The notes beneath the pieces were generated by a model, which was not told the DNA's origin, searched no databases, and saw only the letters and a list, made by a program, of their open reading frames with translations. From Methylobacterium bullatum (lineage in GTDB: Bacteria > Pseudomonadota > Alphaproteobacteria > Rhizobiales > Beijerinckiaceae), in the NCBI GenBank assembly GCA_902712845.1, contig LR743504.1, positions 2,578,001 through 2,642,000 of the forward strand: 64,000 nucleotides of DNA, written 5' to 3'. Both the position numbers and the translations under genes were made by a program. Shown here in pieces: positions 56,302 to 64,000 of this stretch (the stretch's first letter is position 1; every line of letters begins with the position of its first letter).

Positions 56302-58539
56302 CTAGCCTTCAATCTTCGAGAAGTCGGCGACTTCGCGGGTGGCCGCCCGCAGGGCATTGAGCAGAGCGAGGCGGTTCTCGCGCAAGGCCGGATCGTCCGC
56401 ATTGACGATGACCTTCTCGAAGAAGGCATCCACCGGCGCGCGCAGGATCGAGAGCGCCCGCATGGCCCCCGAAAAATCTTCCGCCGCCACGGCCGCGGAG
56501 GCGGAGTCACGCGCGGCCACAAGCGCCTCGGACAGGGCCTGTTCCTCCGGCTCGCCGGAAGCCGCGATAGCGGCGCGGTCAGGCTCGGCTTCGTAGGAGC
56601 GCCCGTCCTTCTTCTCCTCGATCCGCAGGATGTTGGCCGCCCGCTTGTAGCCGGCGAGCAGGTTCCTGCCGTCGTCGGTCTCGAGGAACTGGCCCAGGGC
56701 CTCGACGCGGCGGACGACCATGAGGAGATCGTCCTGGCCGGGCAGGGCGAAGACGGCGTCGATCAGGTCGTGGCGGGCGCCCTGGTCGCGAAGATAGACC
56801 TTTAGGCGGTCAGCGAAGAAAGCCAAAGCGTCTTGTGTATCCCTCTCGATGGATGAAACACTTAAAGGAACTTCACGAGCAGCTTTAGCAAAAATTTCTT
56901 TAGCAAACGTCATTTTAGGATCAATATCAAAATCATTGAACCACCTTAACTCTAAAGTGTACGAAAAACGGCGACTTTCTACCAATTTAGATATAATATT
57001 TCCAATTGTTTCTGAAAAATATTTATGCAGAGAAAGCTTAATATGGTTCTCTATTAAAATTCTAACGATACCCAAAGTAGCCCTGCGCAATGCGTACGGG
57101 TCCTTACTACCCGTTGGCTTCTCGTCGATTGCCCAAAAGCCTGCGAGAATATCAAGCTTATCAGCCAAAGCCACAGCGGCGGAGACCGGATCGGACGGCA
57201 CGCGATCACTCGGCCCGACCGGCTTGTAATGCTCCTCGACCGCCGCGGCGACGCTCGGATGCTCGCCCTGGAGCGCCGCATACTTCCGACCAATCAATCC
57301 CTGTAATTCCGGGAACTCGCCGACCATTTCGGTGACGAGATCGGCCTTTGCGAGGCGGGCGGCACGCTCGGCGAGGTCCGGGTCGGCACCGACCAACGGC
57401 GCCAGTTCGCGCGCCAGCGACGCGATGCGCTTCACCCGCTCGCCCTGGGTACCGAGCTTCTCGTGGAAGACGATGCTGTCGAGTTTCGCCAGCCGGTCTT
57501 CGAGCCTGATGGCCTTGTCGGTCTCCCAGAAGAACTTCGCGTCCGAGAGGCGGGCGCGGACCACGCGTTCGTTGCCGCCCGTGATCGCGATGCCGCCGTC
57601 GCTGGCCACGAGGTTCGAGACCAAGATAAAGGCGGGGGCCAGGGTGTCGGAGCCGGACTCGCGGAGTACGAAGCACTTCTGGTTGGCCCGGATGGTGGCG
57701 CGGATCGCCTCGGCCGGGATGTCGAGGAAGCTCTGATCGAAGGTCCCGAGGAGCACCACCGGCCATTCCACGAGGCCGGCGACCTCGTCGAGCAGGCCCT
57801 CGTCTTCCACAAGTTCGAGACCGCGCGCGAAAGCGAGGTCGCGGGCATCGTGCAGGATGATGTCCTTGCGCCGCTCCGGGTCGAGGACGACCTTGGCGCG
57901 CTCGAGGGCCTGGATGTAATCGTCGAACCGTCGCACCTCGATGGCGTCCGGAGCCAGGAAGCGGTGTCCGTAGGTGGTGGTGCCGGCCGCGATCCCGTCC
58001 ACGGAGAAAGGCACGATCTCGGGTGTCTCGGTCTCGGGGCCGAAGGTCGCCACGATGGATTGCAGCGGGCGCACCCAGCGTAAGGAGCCCGGCTGGGCCG
58101 AGGCCGCGCCCCAGCGCATGGATTTCGGCCAGGGGAAGCTCTTGATGATCGCCGGCAGGATCTCGGCCAGCACGTCGATCGTGTCCCGGCCGGGACGCTC
58201 GATCACGGCCACGTAGAACTCGCCCTTCTTCGGGTCGGTGACGGTGGTCGCCTGATCGAGGCTCGTCAGGCCCGCGCTCTTCAAAAATCCCTGGATCGCT
58301 CCGTCCGGCGCGCCGACGCGAGGCCCCTTGCGCTCCTCGCGCACGTCCTTCCCGCGCGGTGGTAACCCGGCCACATGCAAGGCCAAGCGACGCGGGGTGG
58401 AGAAGGCCTTGGCGCCCTCGTAGAGAAAGCCGCGCTCCACCAGGGCATCGGTGACGAGCTTCCGCAGGTCTTCAGCGGCGCGCCGCTGCATGCGGGCGGG
58501 AATCTCTTCGGAGCGCAGTTCGAGGAGGAGATCAGGCAT
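56302..58539 (-). CDS. glyS: Glycyl-tRNA synthetase beta subunit
   Basis: 745 residues, the normal length. It pairs with GlyQ to charge tRNA-Gly. The N-terminus [20 protein letters not shown] and the core ([20 protein letters not shown]) are complete, and there is no frameshift. Codons from about 57170 to 56830 (residues about 457-570) are strikingly AT-rich: 51 G or C in 180 bases (28%) at 56881-57060, within a gene otherwise of normal high GC. That segment encodes [20 protein letters not shown] and reads as ordinary GlyS sequence, so it is likely a recombination tract, not noise. Confidence 0.95.
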   Translation of the reverse strand: MPDLLLELRSEEIPARMQRRAAEDLRKLVTDALVERGFLYEGAKAFSTPRRLALHVAGLPPRGKDVREERKGPRVGAPDGAIQGFLKSAGLTSLDQATTVTDPKKGEFYVAVIERPGRDTIDVLAEILPAIIKSFPWPKSMRWGAASAQPGSLRWVRPLQSIVATFGPETETPEIVPFSVDGIAAGTTTYGHRFLAPDAIEVRRFDDYIQALERAKVVLDPERRKDIILHDARDLAFARGLELVEDEGLLDEVAGLVEWPVVLLGTFDQSFLDIPAEAIRATIRANQKCFVLRESGSDTLAPAFILVSNLVASDGGIAITGGNERVVRARLSDAKFFWETDKAIRLEDRLAKLDSIVFHEKLGTQGERVKRIASLARELAPLVGADPDLAERAARLAKADLVTEMVGEFPELQGLIGRKYAALQGEHPSVAAAVEEHYKPVGPSDRVPSDPVSAAVALADKLDILAGFWAIDEKPTGSKDPYALRRATLGIVRILIENHIKLSLHKYFSETIGNIISKLVESRRFSYTLELRWFNDFDIDPKMTFAKEIFAKAAREVPLSVSSIERDTQDALAFFADRLKVYLRDQGARHDLIDAVFALPGQDDLLMVVRRVEALGQFLETDDGRNLLAGYKRAANILRIEEKKDGRSYEAEPDRAAIAASGEPEEQALSEALVAARDSASAAVAAEDFSGAMRALSILRAPVDAFFEKVIVNADDPALRENRLALLNALRAATREVADFSKIEG

Positions 58540-58675
58540 GGGGTCAGGTCGCGTCCGAAATGATAGTCAGGATGTCGTTGGCGCGACTGTGGCAGCCATC
58601 GATTTTCATGTGAGGATACAAAAGTCAGCGATCATTTTATAAGCAGTGACCGATGAAAGTAGATTTCCTATCCTT

Positions 58676-59623
58676 TCACGCCACGCCGCCACCCGCCGTC
58701 TTCAGCCACGCCGCGCCGCAGGCCTTGGCCAATTCCCGCACCCGCAGGATGTAGCTCTGGCGCTCGGTCACCGAGATAACGCCGCGGGCATCGAGCAAAT
58801 TGAAGACGTGGCTCGCCTTGATGCACTGGTCGTAGGCCGGCTGCGCCATCCTGTGCCGCCCCGCGTCATCCCCCGGCGCGCCGGCATCGAGGTAGGTGCG
58901 GCAGGCCTTCTCCGCGTCCGTGAACTGGCGGAACAGCATCGCGGTGTCCGCCGCCTCGAAATTGTGGCGCGAATATTCCTGCTCGGCCTGGAGGAAGACG
59001 TCGCCATAGGTGACCTTGTCGTCGCCCGTGCCACCGTTGAAGTTCAGGTCGTAGACGTTCTCGACGCCCTGAACGTACATGGCGAGGCGCTCGAGACCGT
59101 AGGTGAGTTCACCGGCGACGGGCGCGCACTCGATCCCGGCGACCTGCTGGAAATAGGTGAACTGGCTCACCTCCATGCCGTCGCACCAGCATTCCCAGCC
59201 GAGCCCCCACGCGCCCAATGTCGGGCTCTCCCAATCGTCCTCGACGAAGCGGATGTCGTGGAGCTTGAGGTCGACGCCGATGGCGTCGAGGGAAGCGAGG
59301 TAGAGTTCCTGCAGGTTCGGCGGGTTCGGCTTCAGGATGACCTGGAACTGGTAGTAGTGCTGCAGCCGATTGGGGTTCTCGCCGTAGCGGCCGTCCTTCG
59401 GGCGTCGCGAGGGCTGGACATAAGCCGCCTTCCAGGGCTTGGGGCCGAGTGCCCGCAGGGTGGTGGCGGGATGGAACGTGCCCGCTCCCACTTCCATGTC
59501 GTAGGGCTGGAGGATCACGCAGCCCTGGGCCGCCCAGAAATTCTGCAGCGTCAGGATCAGACCCTGGAACGAGGTCCTGGGTGCGAGATCGACAGCGCTC
59601 GGCAGGGCTTGTGCGCTCGACAT
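58676..59623 (-). CDS. glyQ: Glycyl-tRNA synthetase alpha subunit
   Basis: 315 residues from the ATG at 59623, with GGAAG seven bases upstream; the longer frame has an unlike extension. It binds glycine and ATP. Conserved [40 protein letters not shown] and [19 protein letters not shown] are clear. GlyQ precedes glyS, separated by 136 bases, part of which is also low in GC. Confidence 0.96.
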   Translation of the reverse strand: MSSAQALPSAVDLAPRTSFQGLILTLQNFWAAQGCVILQPYDMEVGAGTFHPATTLRALGPKPWKAAYVQPSRRPKDGRYGENPNRLQHYYQFQVILKPNPPNLQELYLASLDAIGVDLKLHDIRFVEDDWESPTLGAWGLGWECWCDGMEVSQFTYFQQVAGIECAPVAGELTYGLERLAMYVQGVENVYDLNFNGGTGDDKVTYGDVFLQAEQEYSRHNFEAADTAMLFRQFTDAEKACRTYLDAGAPGDDAGRHRMAQPAYDQCIKASHVFNLLDARGVISVTERQSYILRVRELAKACGAAWLKTAGGGVA

Positions 59624-59839
59624 GGGGAAGCTTCCGGTCAGCGGGAAAGGGCGGCAGCGTTTAAGAGGCGGGCTTGCGGAGTCAAGCCGAGGCCTTCCGC
59701 GAATGCGGGTGCGCGGCGGCACACATTTTCGCCACGATCGGGTTTATCGCCGGAACTGTCCCGCTTGTCGCTGGTTCTTAGCACAAATCAAGGGATCAGC
59801 CGGCTCACAAAGAGCGGCGAGCATTGCGGAAGTCGGACC

Positions 59840-60094
59840 ATGCGCAAGTCGATCACTGTATTCGCCGCCCTCTTTGCAGCATCTTTGGCCGCTACGCCCT
59901 TCGTCGTCGGAGCCTCGAACGCGCTGGCGACCACCGACAAGACCGACATCGTCGCCATGCCGGCGCCCGTGACGGCCATCGAGGTTTCCTCCGTGCCGGC
60001 CCCCACTGCGACCGAGACCTGCACCCGCAAGGTCCGGGTGGTCTATTCGGGCTACGGTGCACCGTCTTCGGCCTGCACGGTCGCGCTCCGCTGA
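59840..60094 (+). CDS. Small secreted protein, unknown function
   Basis: 84 residues from the ATG at 59840. Signal peptide RKSITVFAALFAASLAATPF with a likely cleavage after SNALA. The mature part contains a Pro/Val/Ala stretch (MPAPVTAIEVSSVPAPTATE) and two cysteines (ETCTRKV and SACTVALR). GCGGAAG precedes the ATG. Its stop lies five bases from that of the convergent sppA-like gene. No family recognised. Confidence 0.72.
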   Translation: MRKSITVFAALFAASLAATPFVVGASNALATTDKTDIVAMPAPVTAIEVSSVPAPTATETCTRKVRVVYSGYGAPSSACTVALR

Positions 60095-60098
60095 ATGC

Positions 60099-60977
60099 TC
60101 ATAGTCCGTAGCGCGCCCAGGCGGCGCGCTCCTCGATCACGGCGAGGGCGTCGGCGGCAAGACCATCGCCGGTGAGGCCACTCATGGTCGAGCCCGGCAC
60201 GGCGCGGCGCAGAAGCCGGCCGATGAACGAGCCCTGCTTCTCGGCGACCAGCTTCAGAACGACATCGTCTCCGAACCTGGCCCTCAGCGTGGTTCGCACG
60301 TCTCCCAACGAATCGACCAACCCCAGGGGCAAGGCTTGGCGCCCCGTCCAGACGGCACCGGTGAAAAGGTTCTCGCCACCCGCCCTCACGGCGGGTCTCC
60401 GCTCGTTGACGAGCGAGGTGAACAGATCCTGCACGTCGGCCTGGATCGCCTTGAGGCGCAGGATGTCCTCGGGATTCTCAGGGCGGAACGGATCGAGCAT
60501 GGCCTTGGCCTCGCCCTGGGTATGGACACGGCGCTCGATGCCGATCCGTTCGATGAGCTTGTCGAAGCCGAAACCGGCCGAGACCACCCCGATCGACCCG
60601 ATCAGCGACGTCGGATCGGCGACGATCTCGTCAGCCGCGCAGGCGATCATGTACCCGCCGGAGGCGGCCACATCCTCGACGAAGGCATAGACCGGCAGCT
60701 TCTTCTCCGCGGCCAGCGCGCGGATGCGCCGGTGGATGAGGTGGGATTGCGCCGGCGATCCTCCCGGAGAGTTGATGACGAGCGCCACGGCGGACACGCC
60801 CGTCATTCCGAATCCGCTTTCCAGGCTGGACGCCACCGTCGCCATGGAGAGGCCGGACCGCAGGGGCGACACGGCGCCGATGACACCGCTCAGGCGGATC
60901 ACCGCCACGGTGGGCTTGCGGCCGCGCCATGCCTTCGGAACGAGCGGGTGAAGGAAGCGCGGCAGGGCCAGGGGCAT
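60099..60977 (-). CDS. S49 family serine peptidase (SppA/SohB-like)
   Basis: 292 residues. The catalytic serine is in EDVAASGGYMIACAADEI and the catalytic lysine in TQGEAKAMLDPF, the Ser-Lys dyad of S49 peptidases. SINSPGG-type loop appears as VINSPGGSPAQSHLIHRRI. There is no clear N-terminal membrane helix, so it may be peripheral or cytoplasmic. It degrades signal peptides or membrane-protein fragments in better-known relatives. Confidence 0.88.
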   Translation of the reverse strand: MPLALPRFLHPLVPKAWRGRKPTVAVIRLSGVIGAVSPLRSGLSMATVASSLESGFGMTGVSAVALVINSPGGSPAQSHLIHRRIRALAAEKKLPVYAFVEDVAASGGYMIACAADEIVADPTSLIGSIGVVSAGFGFDKLIERIGIERRVHTQGEAKAMLDPFRPENPEDILRLKAIQADVQDLFTSLVNERRPAVRAGGENLFTGAVWTGRQALPLGLVDSLGDVRTTLRARFGDDVVLKLVAEKQGSFIGRLLRRAVPGSTMSGLTGDGLAADALAVIEERAAWARYGL

Positions 60978-61176
60978 CGGTTTCGTCTCGGTTGAAGGGT
61001 GAGGTCAACGGCGCGGAAGCGTGGGACGGCCCTCGCTTCCGGTCCAGACATCACGAGATGGAAACGATCGAACCATTTTACAGGCTTCGCTGTTTCACTC
61101 TGCCGGTATCGCAGCACTCGGCCGCAGGCCAGCGGCCACCGAGATGCGAACCGTCGAAACAGGGAGACTGACCATC

Positions 61177-61545
61177 ATGCGTATCGTGACGTGGATGATC
61201 GTTCTGGTCGGGGTGCTGGGAGGGGCCTACGGGTCTCTGTCCCAGGCACGCGCGGCGCCGCTACCCGTCGCTGCCGTCGCGGGAACCGCCGGAACGGAAC
61301 TCGTGGAGAAGGCGCATTGGCGTCGGCACCACTGGCGCCGCCGGCATCACTGGCATCGGCGCCATTACTGGCACCGTCCGCATTACGGCTACCGCCGGCA
61401 TTACTGGCGGCCGCGCTACTACCGCCCGATCTACGGCTACCACCGTCCGGCCTATGGATGGCGCCGGCCTCATTGGCACCGGCGTCATCACTGGCATCGC
61501 CATCACTGGCACCGCCGCCATCATCACTGGCGCCGGTTCTACTGA
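61177..61545 (+). CDS. Secreted His/Arg/Trp/Tyr-rich repeat protein
   Basis: 122 residues from the ATG at 61177. Residues 1-28 form a signal or anchor (MRIVTWMIVLVGVLGGAYGS). From about residue 45 the chain consists of short imperfect repeats of the types HWHRRHH and HYWRP, with over 30 histidines. It may bind metal ions, nucleic acid or an acidic polymer in the periplasm or envelope; none is shown. It ends at a strong hairpin shared with the convergent gene. Confidence 0.82.
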   Translation: MRIVTWMIVLVGVLGGAYGSLSQARAAPLPVAAVAGTAGTELVEKAHWRRHHWRRRHHWHRRHYWHRPHYGYRRHYWRPRYYRPIYGYHRPAYGWRRPHWHRRHHWHRHHWHRRHHHWRRFY

Positions 61546-61570
61546 GGGGGCCAACCGAGATCGACTCCGG

Positions 61571-61602
61571 TTCGCGGCGAGGAAGCTTTTCCTCGCCGCG
61601 AA
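61571..61602. terminator. Bidirectional hairpin between convergent genes
   Basis: A perfect 14-bp stem: TTCGCGGCGAGGAA (61571-61584) with its complement at 61589-61602, loop GCTT. It sits between the His-rich gene and the methyltransferase gene, both ending toward it. Minus-strand reading continues into a few A, so T runs are weak. Confidence 0.7.
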
Positions 61603-61607
61603 AACCG

Positions 61608-62387
61608 TCAAGGTGGCCAGGGCAGCCCGCGATGGAGCGCATCCGCCTCCGGCGTCATTGCGCCGTCGGCCTCCTGCAGGATGAGGGGGGGCGCCAGAGT
61701 GAAGGGCGCTCGGCTGCCTTTGATGCCCGTCACCAATACCCGGATCGCGGGGCGCTCGATTCGAGCCTGGACCGGCCTCACGACGATCCCACCAAAGCGC
61801 CGCTGCAGGGCGGCGAGGCAATCCGGAAGGGCATCGGCGCGATGTACGAGGCCGAGCGTCCCGCCCGGCTTCAGAAGGTCGAGACAGGCTTTGAGCCAGG
61901 ATTCGAGATCGCCGCCGGAAAACGTATGGGCCGAAGCCTTTCCCGGGATCGGCGAGGGCCTGTGCCGCCGCGATTCGAAGAAGGGCGGATTGGTGAGGAC
62001 GAGATCCGCCATGTTCGACGATAGCCCGGCCGCCCTCCGGATCTCGACCGAAAGAATGTCGGCGGCTTTCACCCCGACCCGGCCATCGAGGCCATTCCCT
62101 TGGATATTCCTCCTTGCGAGGGCGGCGAGGTCCGGGTCACGCTCTACCAGGATGACCTTTGCCGTCGCCTCGTAGGTGGCCACCGCCAGCCCCACCGCCC
62201 CGGTGGCCGCGCCGACATCGATGATGACCGCCCCCGGTGGCGGCCGCACGGCTCGGCTCAGGAGCACCGCGTCCGTGCCGGCGCGATGGTCCCCGCGCGG
62301 CGGCTGATACAGGCGAAGACGACCGCCGAGCCACAGATCGGCGGTCGCAGCCTCGGGAACCGTCTCCTCGGCGTTCGGATCACGCAT
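61608..62387 (-). CDS. TrmN6-like methyltransferase (YfiC family)
   Basis: 259 residues from the ATG at 62387. SAM-binding loop VIIDVGAATGAVGLAVATYE and the amino-methyltransferase motif NPPFFESR are clear. YfiC methylates N6 of adenosine 37 in tRNA1(Val); the alphaproteobacterial target is inferred. Its start overlaps the end of the DUF2007 gene by eight bases. Confidence 0.88.
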   Translation of the reverse strand: MRDPNAEETVPEAATADLWLGGRLRLYQPPRGDHRAGTDAVLLSRAVRPPPGAVIIDVGAATGAVGLAVATYEATAKVILVERDPDLAALARRNIQGNGLDGRVGVKAADILSVEIRRAAGLSSNMADLVLTNPPFFESRRHRPSPIPGKASAHTFSGGDLESWLKACLDLLKPGGTLGLVHRADALPDCLAALQRRFGGIVVRPVQARIERPAIRVLVTGIKGSRAPFTLAPPLILQEADGAMTPEADALHRGLPWPP

Positions 62388-62604
62388 CGCGCAATTCGTG
62401 CGCCAGACCCGCATCCTCCAGCAGACGTCGCGCATCGGTCGCATGGTCGTCGGGTACGAGCAGCCGGCGGGCGAAAGCGCCGATCGAGCCTTCGAGCAGG
62501 CTCATATGTGTGTCGGCGATCAGGACCGGGATATCCGCCCCCTGCAGTAGCGACTCGGCAAAGCCCATGAGGACGATGTCGTTGCTCCGGATCAACTCTC
62601 TCAT
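62380..62604 (-). CDS. DUF2007 domain protein
   Basis: 74 residues from the ATG at 62604 (RELIRSNDIVLMGFAESLLQ). DUF2007 is a small putative signal-transducing fold; ADIPVLIADTHMSLLEGSIG is typical. Function not established. It is translated just ahead of the methyltransferase. The open frame runs further upstream but is not family sequence. Confidence 0.85.
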   Translation of the reverse strand: MRELIRSNDIVLMGFAESLLQGADIPVLIADTHMSLLEGSIGAFARRLLVPDDHATDARRLLEDAGLAHELRDA

Positions 62605-62810
62605 GCGTCCACCCGCCCCATCGGCGGCTCCCTGCCGCCGCCCTTTGTATACAGGGAGAAACGCGGGATGTTGCAGCGCCTCGGCGCGCATGCGAAGGGG
62701 TGCCCGCGTGGATGTTGGTCACGGGAGATTGCCCGGTCGAGCGGATCGGCCCGAGCGGCGGGTACGCCGCCGGAATCTGCCCGGTGTGAAAAGCTCGGGA
62801 GGCATCGCGT

Positions 62811-63833
62811 TTGGGTGTCGTCGTTTCCTTCGATGAGGGCCGCTCCGATCCGGAGTCGAGCCTGAACGATCTTGTGGCCCTGGTCGCCAAGGGCATGGAG
62901 CGCGTGAACGCGACCATCCTGTCGCGGACCGGGTCCGACGTCGCGATGATTCCGGAGGTGGCCAACCACCTCATCGCCTCCGGGGGCAAGCGCCTGCGCC
63001 CCATACTCACCCTCGCCACCGCCGATCTCTGCGGATACGGGGCCGGGGATGGCGCGGTGAAGCTGGCCGCCAGCGTCGAGTTCATGCACACGGCGACCCT
63101 TCTGCATGACGACGTGGTCGACGAGAGCGACATGCGGCGCGGCCGCGTTGCGGCGCGGATCAAGTGGGGCAACGAGGCGAGCGTACTCGTCGGCGATTTC
63201 CTGCTCGGCCAGGCCTTCCGCATGATGGTGGAAGTCGGCTCGCTTCGCGCCCTCGACATCCTCTCGGTCGCGGCCACCGTCATCGCCGAGGGCGAGGTGA
63301 TGCAGCTCACCGCCGCCAAGAACACCGAGACCTCGGAGGATGAGTATCTCGCCGTCATCCGCGCGAAGACGGCAGAATTGTTCGCCGCCGCCTGCGAGGT
63401 CGGCCCGGTGATCGCCGAACGCCCAAGGGCGGAGCAGGCGGCCTGCCGCTCCTACGGCATGAATCTCGGGATCGCCTTCCAGTTGATCGACGACGTGCTG
63501 GATTACGGCGGTACCAGCGCCTCCATGGGCAAGAATGTCGGCGACGATTTTCGCGAGGGCAAGATCACCCTGCCGATCGTCCTGGCCTTCCGGCGGGGCA
63601 GCGAGGAGGAGCGGACCTTCTGGCGTCGCACGCTCCAGGACGGTCAGGTCGAAGAGTCCGATCTCGACACGGCCCTCGCCATCCTGCGGAAGCACCGGGC
63701 TCTCGAAGACACGATCGACCGGGCACGGCATTACGGCGCCATCGCCCGCGACGCCCTGGCGCTGTTCCCCAACGGACCGATGAAGTCGGCCCTGCTTCAG
63801 GTGGTGGATTTCTGCATCGCCCGGGCTCATTGA
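62811..63833 (+). CDS. ispB: Polyprenyl diphosphate synthase (octaprenyl/decaprenyl type)
   Basis: 340 residues from a TTG at 62811 with GGGAGG nine bases upstream. Both Asp-rich motifs are present: LLHDDVVDESD and LIDDVLDYGG. GGKRLRPILTLATADLCGYG also fits. It extends farnesyl diphosphate with isopentenyl diphosphate to the long tail of ubiquinone. The divergent DUF2007 gene and convergent ispE flank it. Chain length cannot be read directly. Confidence 0.93.
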   Translation: MGVVVSFDEGRSDPESSLNDLVALVAKGMERVNATILSRTGSDVAMIPEVANHLIASGGKRLRPILTLATADLCGYGAGDGAVKLAASVEFMHTATLLHDDVVDESDMRRGRVAARIKWGNEASVLVGDFLLGQAFRMMVEVGSLRALDILSVAATVIAEGEVMQLTAAKNTETSEDEYLAVIRAKTAELFAAACEVGPVIAERPRAEQAACRSYGMNLGIAFQLIDDVLDYGGTSASMGKNVGDDFREGKITLPIVLAFRRGSEEERTFWRRTLQDGQVEESDLDTALAILRKHRALEDTIDRARHYGAIARDALALFPNGPMKSALLQVVDFCIARAH

Positions 63834-63839
63834 GCCGAT

Positions 63840-63862
63840 CCCGGCTCGTCATGCGAGCCGGG
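63840..63862. terminator. 9-bp hairpin between convergent genes
   Basis: CCCGGCTCG (63840-63848) pairs with CGAGCCGGG (63854-63862), loop TCATG. Lies between the ispB and ispE stops. No T run. Confidence 0.5.
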
Positions 63863-63874
63863 CGGGGAGGGCCG

Positions 63875-64000
63875 TCACCGCAGCAAGGCGGCCCGGACCC
63901 ACCAGGATGGCTGCATCGCGCGGATGGCGGCAGCCGCCCGAACAGCATCGGACCGGGTCGCGAACAGGCCGAACACCGTTGCACCCGAGCCGGACATGCG
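63875..64000 (-). CDS. ispE: IspE, 4-diphosphocytidyl-methylerythritol kinase, C-terminal part
   Basis: The minus-strand frame entering from the right edge gives 41 C-terminal residues ending before a TGA. MSGSGATVFGLFAT is the GHMP-kinase motif 3 of IspE. The enzyme phosphorylates CDP-methylerythritol in isoprenoid precursor synthesis, which feeds the polyprenyl synthase next to it. The N-terminal bulk lies outside the window. Confidence 0.85.
   Translation of the reverse strand, partial: RMSGSGATVFGLFATRSDAVRAAAAIRAMQPSWWVRAALLR

Noticed and set aside
1..64000. CRISPR array, insertion sequence or prophage
   Set aside because: No spaced direct repeats, transposase, integrase or phage structural gene seen on either strand; only the small palindromic elements listed.

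Overview
The window looks like core chromosome of a high-GC, facultatively methylotrophic alphaproteobacterium, most likely Methylobacterium or Methylorubrum. Two things suggest this: the divergent pair of ethylmalonyl-CoA pathway genes (crotonyl-CoA carboxylase/reductase and the B12-dependent ethylmalonyl-CoA mutase), and alphaproteobacterial gene orders such as plsX-fabH-ihfA-merR, lgt with a MidA-type methyltransferase, and miaB-phoH-ybeY-corC-lnt. The genus call is inference from gene content. I see no prophage, insertion sequence with a transposase, CRISPR array, plasmid gene or secretion island.

Layout. 1-2.6 kb: end of plsX, then fabH, ihfA and a MerR regulator. 2.8-3.2 kb: a small secreted protein followed by two strong hairpins. 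3.5-8.6 kb: the prkA-yeaH-spoVR stress cluster, with yeaH broken by an apparent one-base deletion. 8.7-9.2 kb: a PilZ protein and tRNA-Pro(GGG), with a tRNA-like fragment beside it. 9.4-14.3 kb: an RND efflux pair and a rhodanese. 14.7-21.1 kb: midA-lgt, a chemoreceptor, ilvA and dgkA. 21.1-24.9 kb: an AbrB-type permease, oxyR, and catalase divergent from oxyR. 25-34.6 kb: a long minus-strand run (MFS, lnt, corC, ybeY, phoH, miaB, plsC-like, rimI, tsaB). 34.7-38.8 kb: nfuA-like, rplS, a small secreted protein, an MltB-type transglycosylase and leuD. 39-42.9 kb: ccr and ecm/meaA. 43-47.8 kb: surface-polysaccharide genes and a DUF1206 protein. 48-53 kb: hypothetical, Uma2, homospermidine synthase, GNAT, and ornithine/lysine decarboxylase with a long leader. 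53.6-55.8 kb: a palindromic repeat, opgG/mdoG-like, and a coupled acetyltransferase. 56-61.5 kb: small secreted proteins, glyS, glyQ and an S49 peptidase. 61.6-64 kb: a tRNA-modification-type methyltransferase, DUF2007, polyprenyl synthase and the end of ispE.

How genes work together. PlsX and FabH feed phospholipid and fatty-acid synthesis; PlsC-like and DgkA act on the same lipids. Lgt and Lnt do the first and last steps of lipoprotein acylation. TsaB, RimI, MiaB, YbeY, GlyQS, L19 and tRNA-Pro serve translation. Ccr and Ecm are consecutive-branch enzymes of glyoxylate regeneration. The decarboxylase supplies putrescine that homospermidine synthase uses. OxyR probably controls the adjacent catalase.

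I did not find a convincing undescribed multi-gene system. The most unusual signal is a sharply AT-rich, in-frame segment inside the otherwise GC-rich glyS gene (core 56881-57060, 28% GC by hand count), which looks like an intragenic recombination tract. Others worth following are the yeaH frameshift, the tRNA-like fragment, the long decarboxylase leader, a 113-bp inverted-repeat element and the AT-rich ccr/ecm control region.
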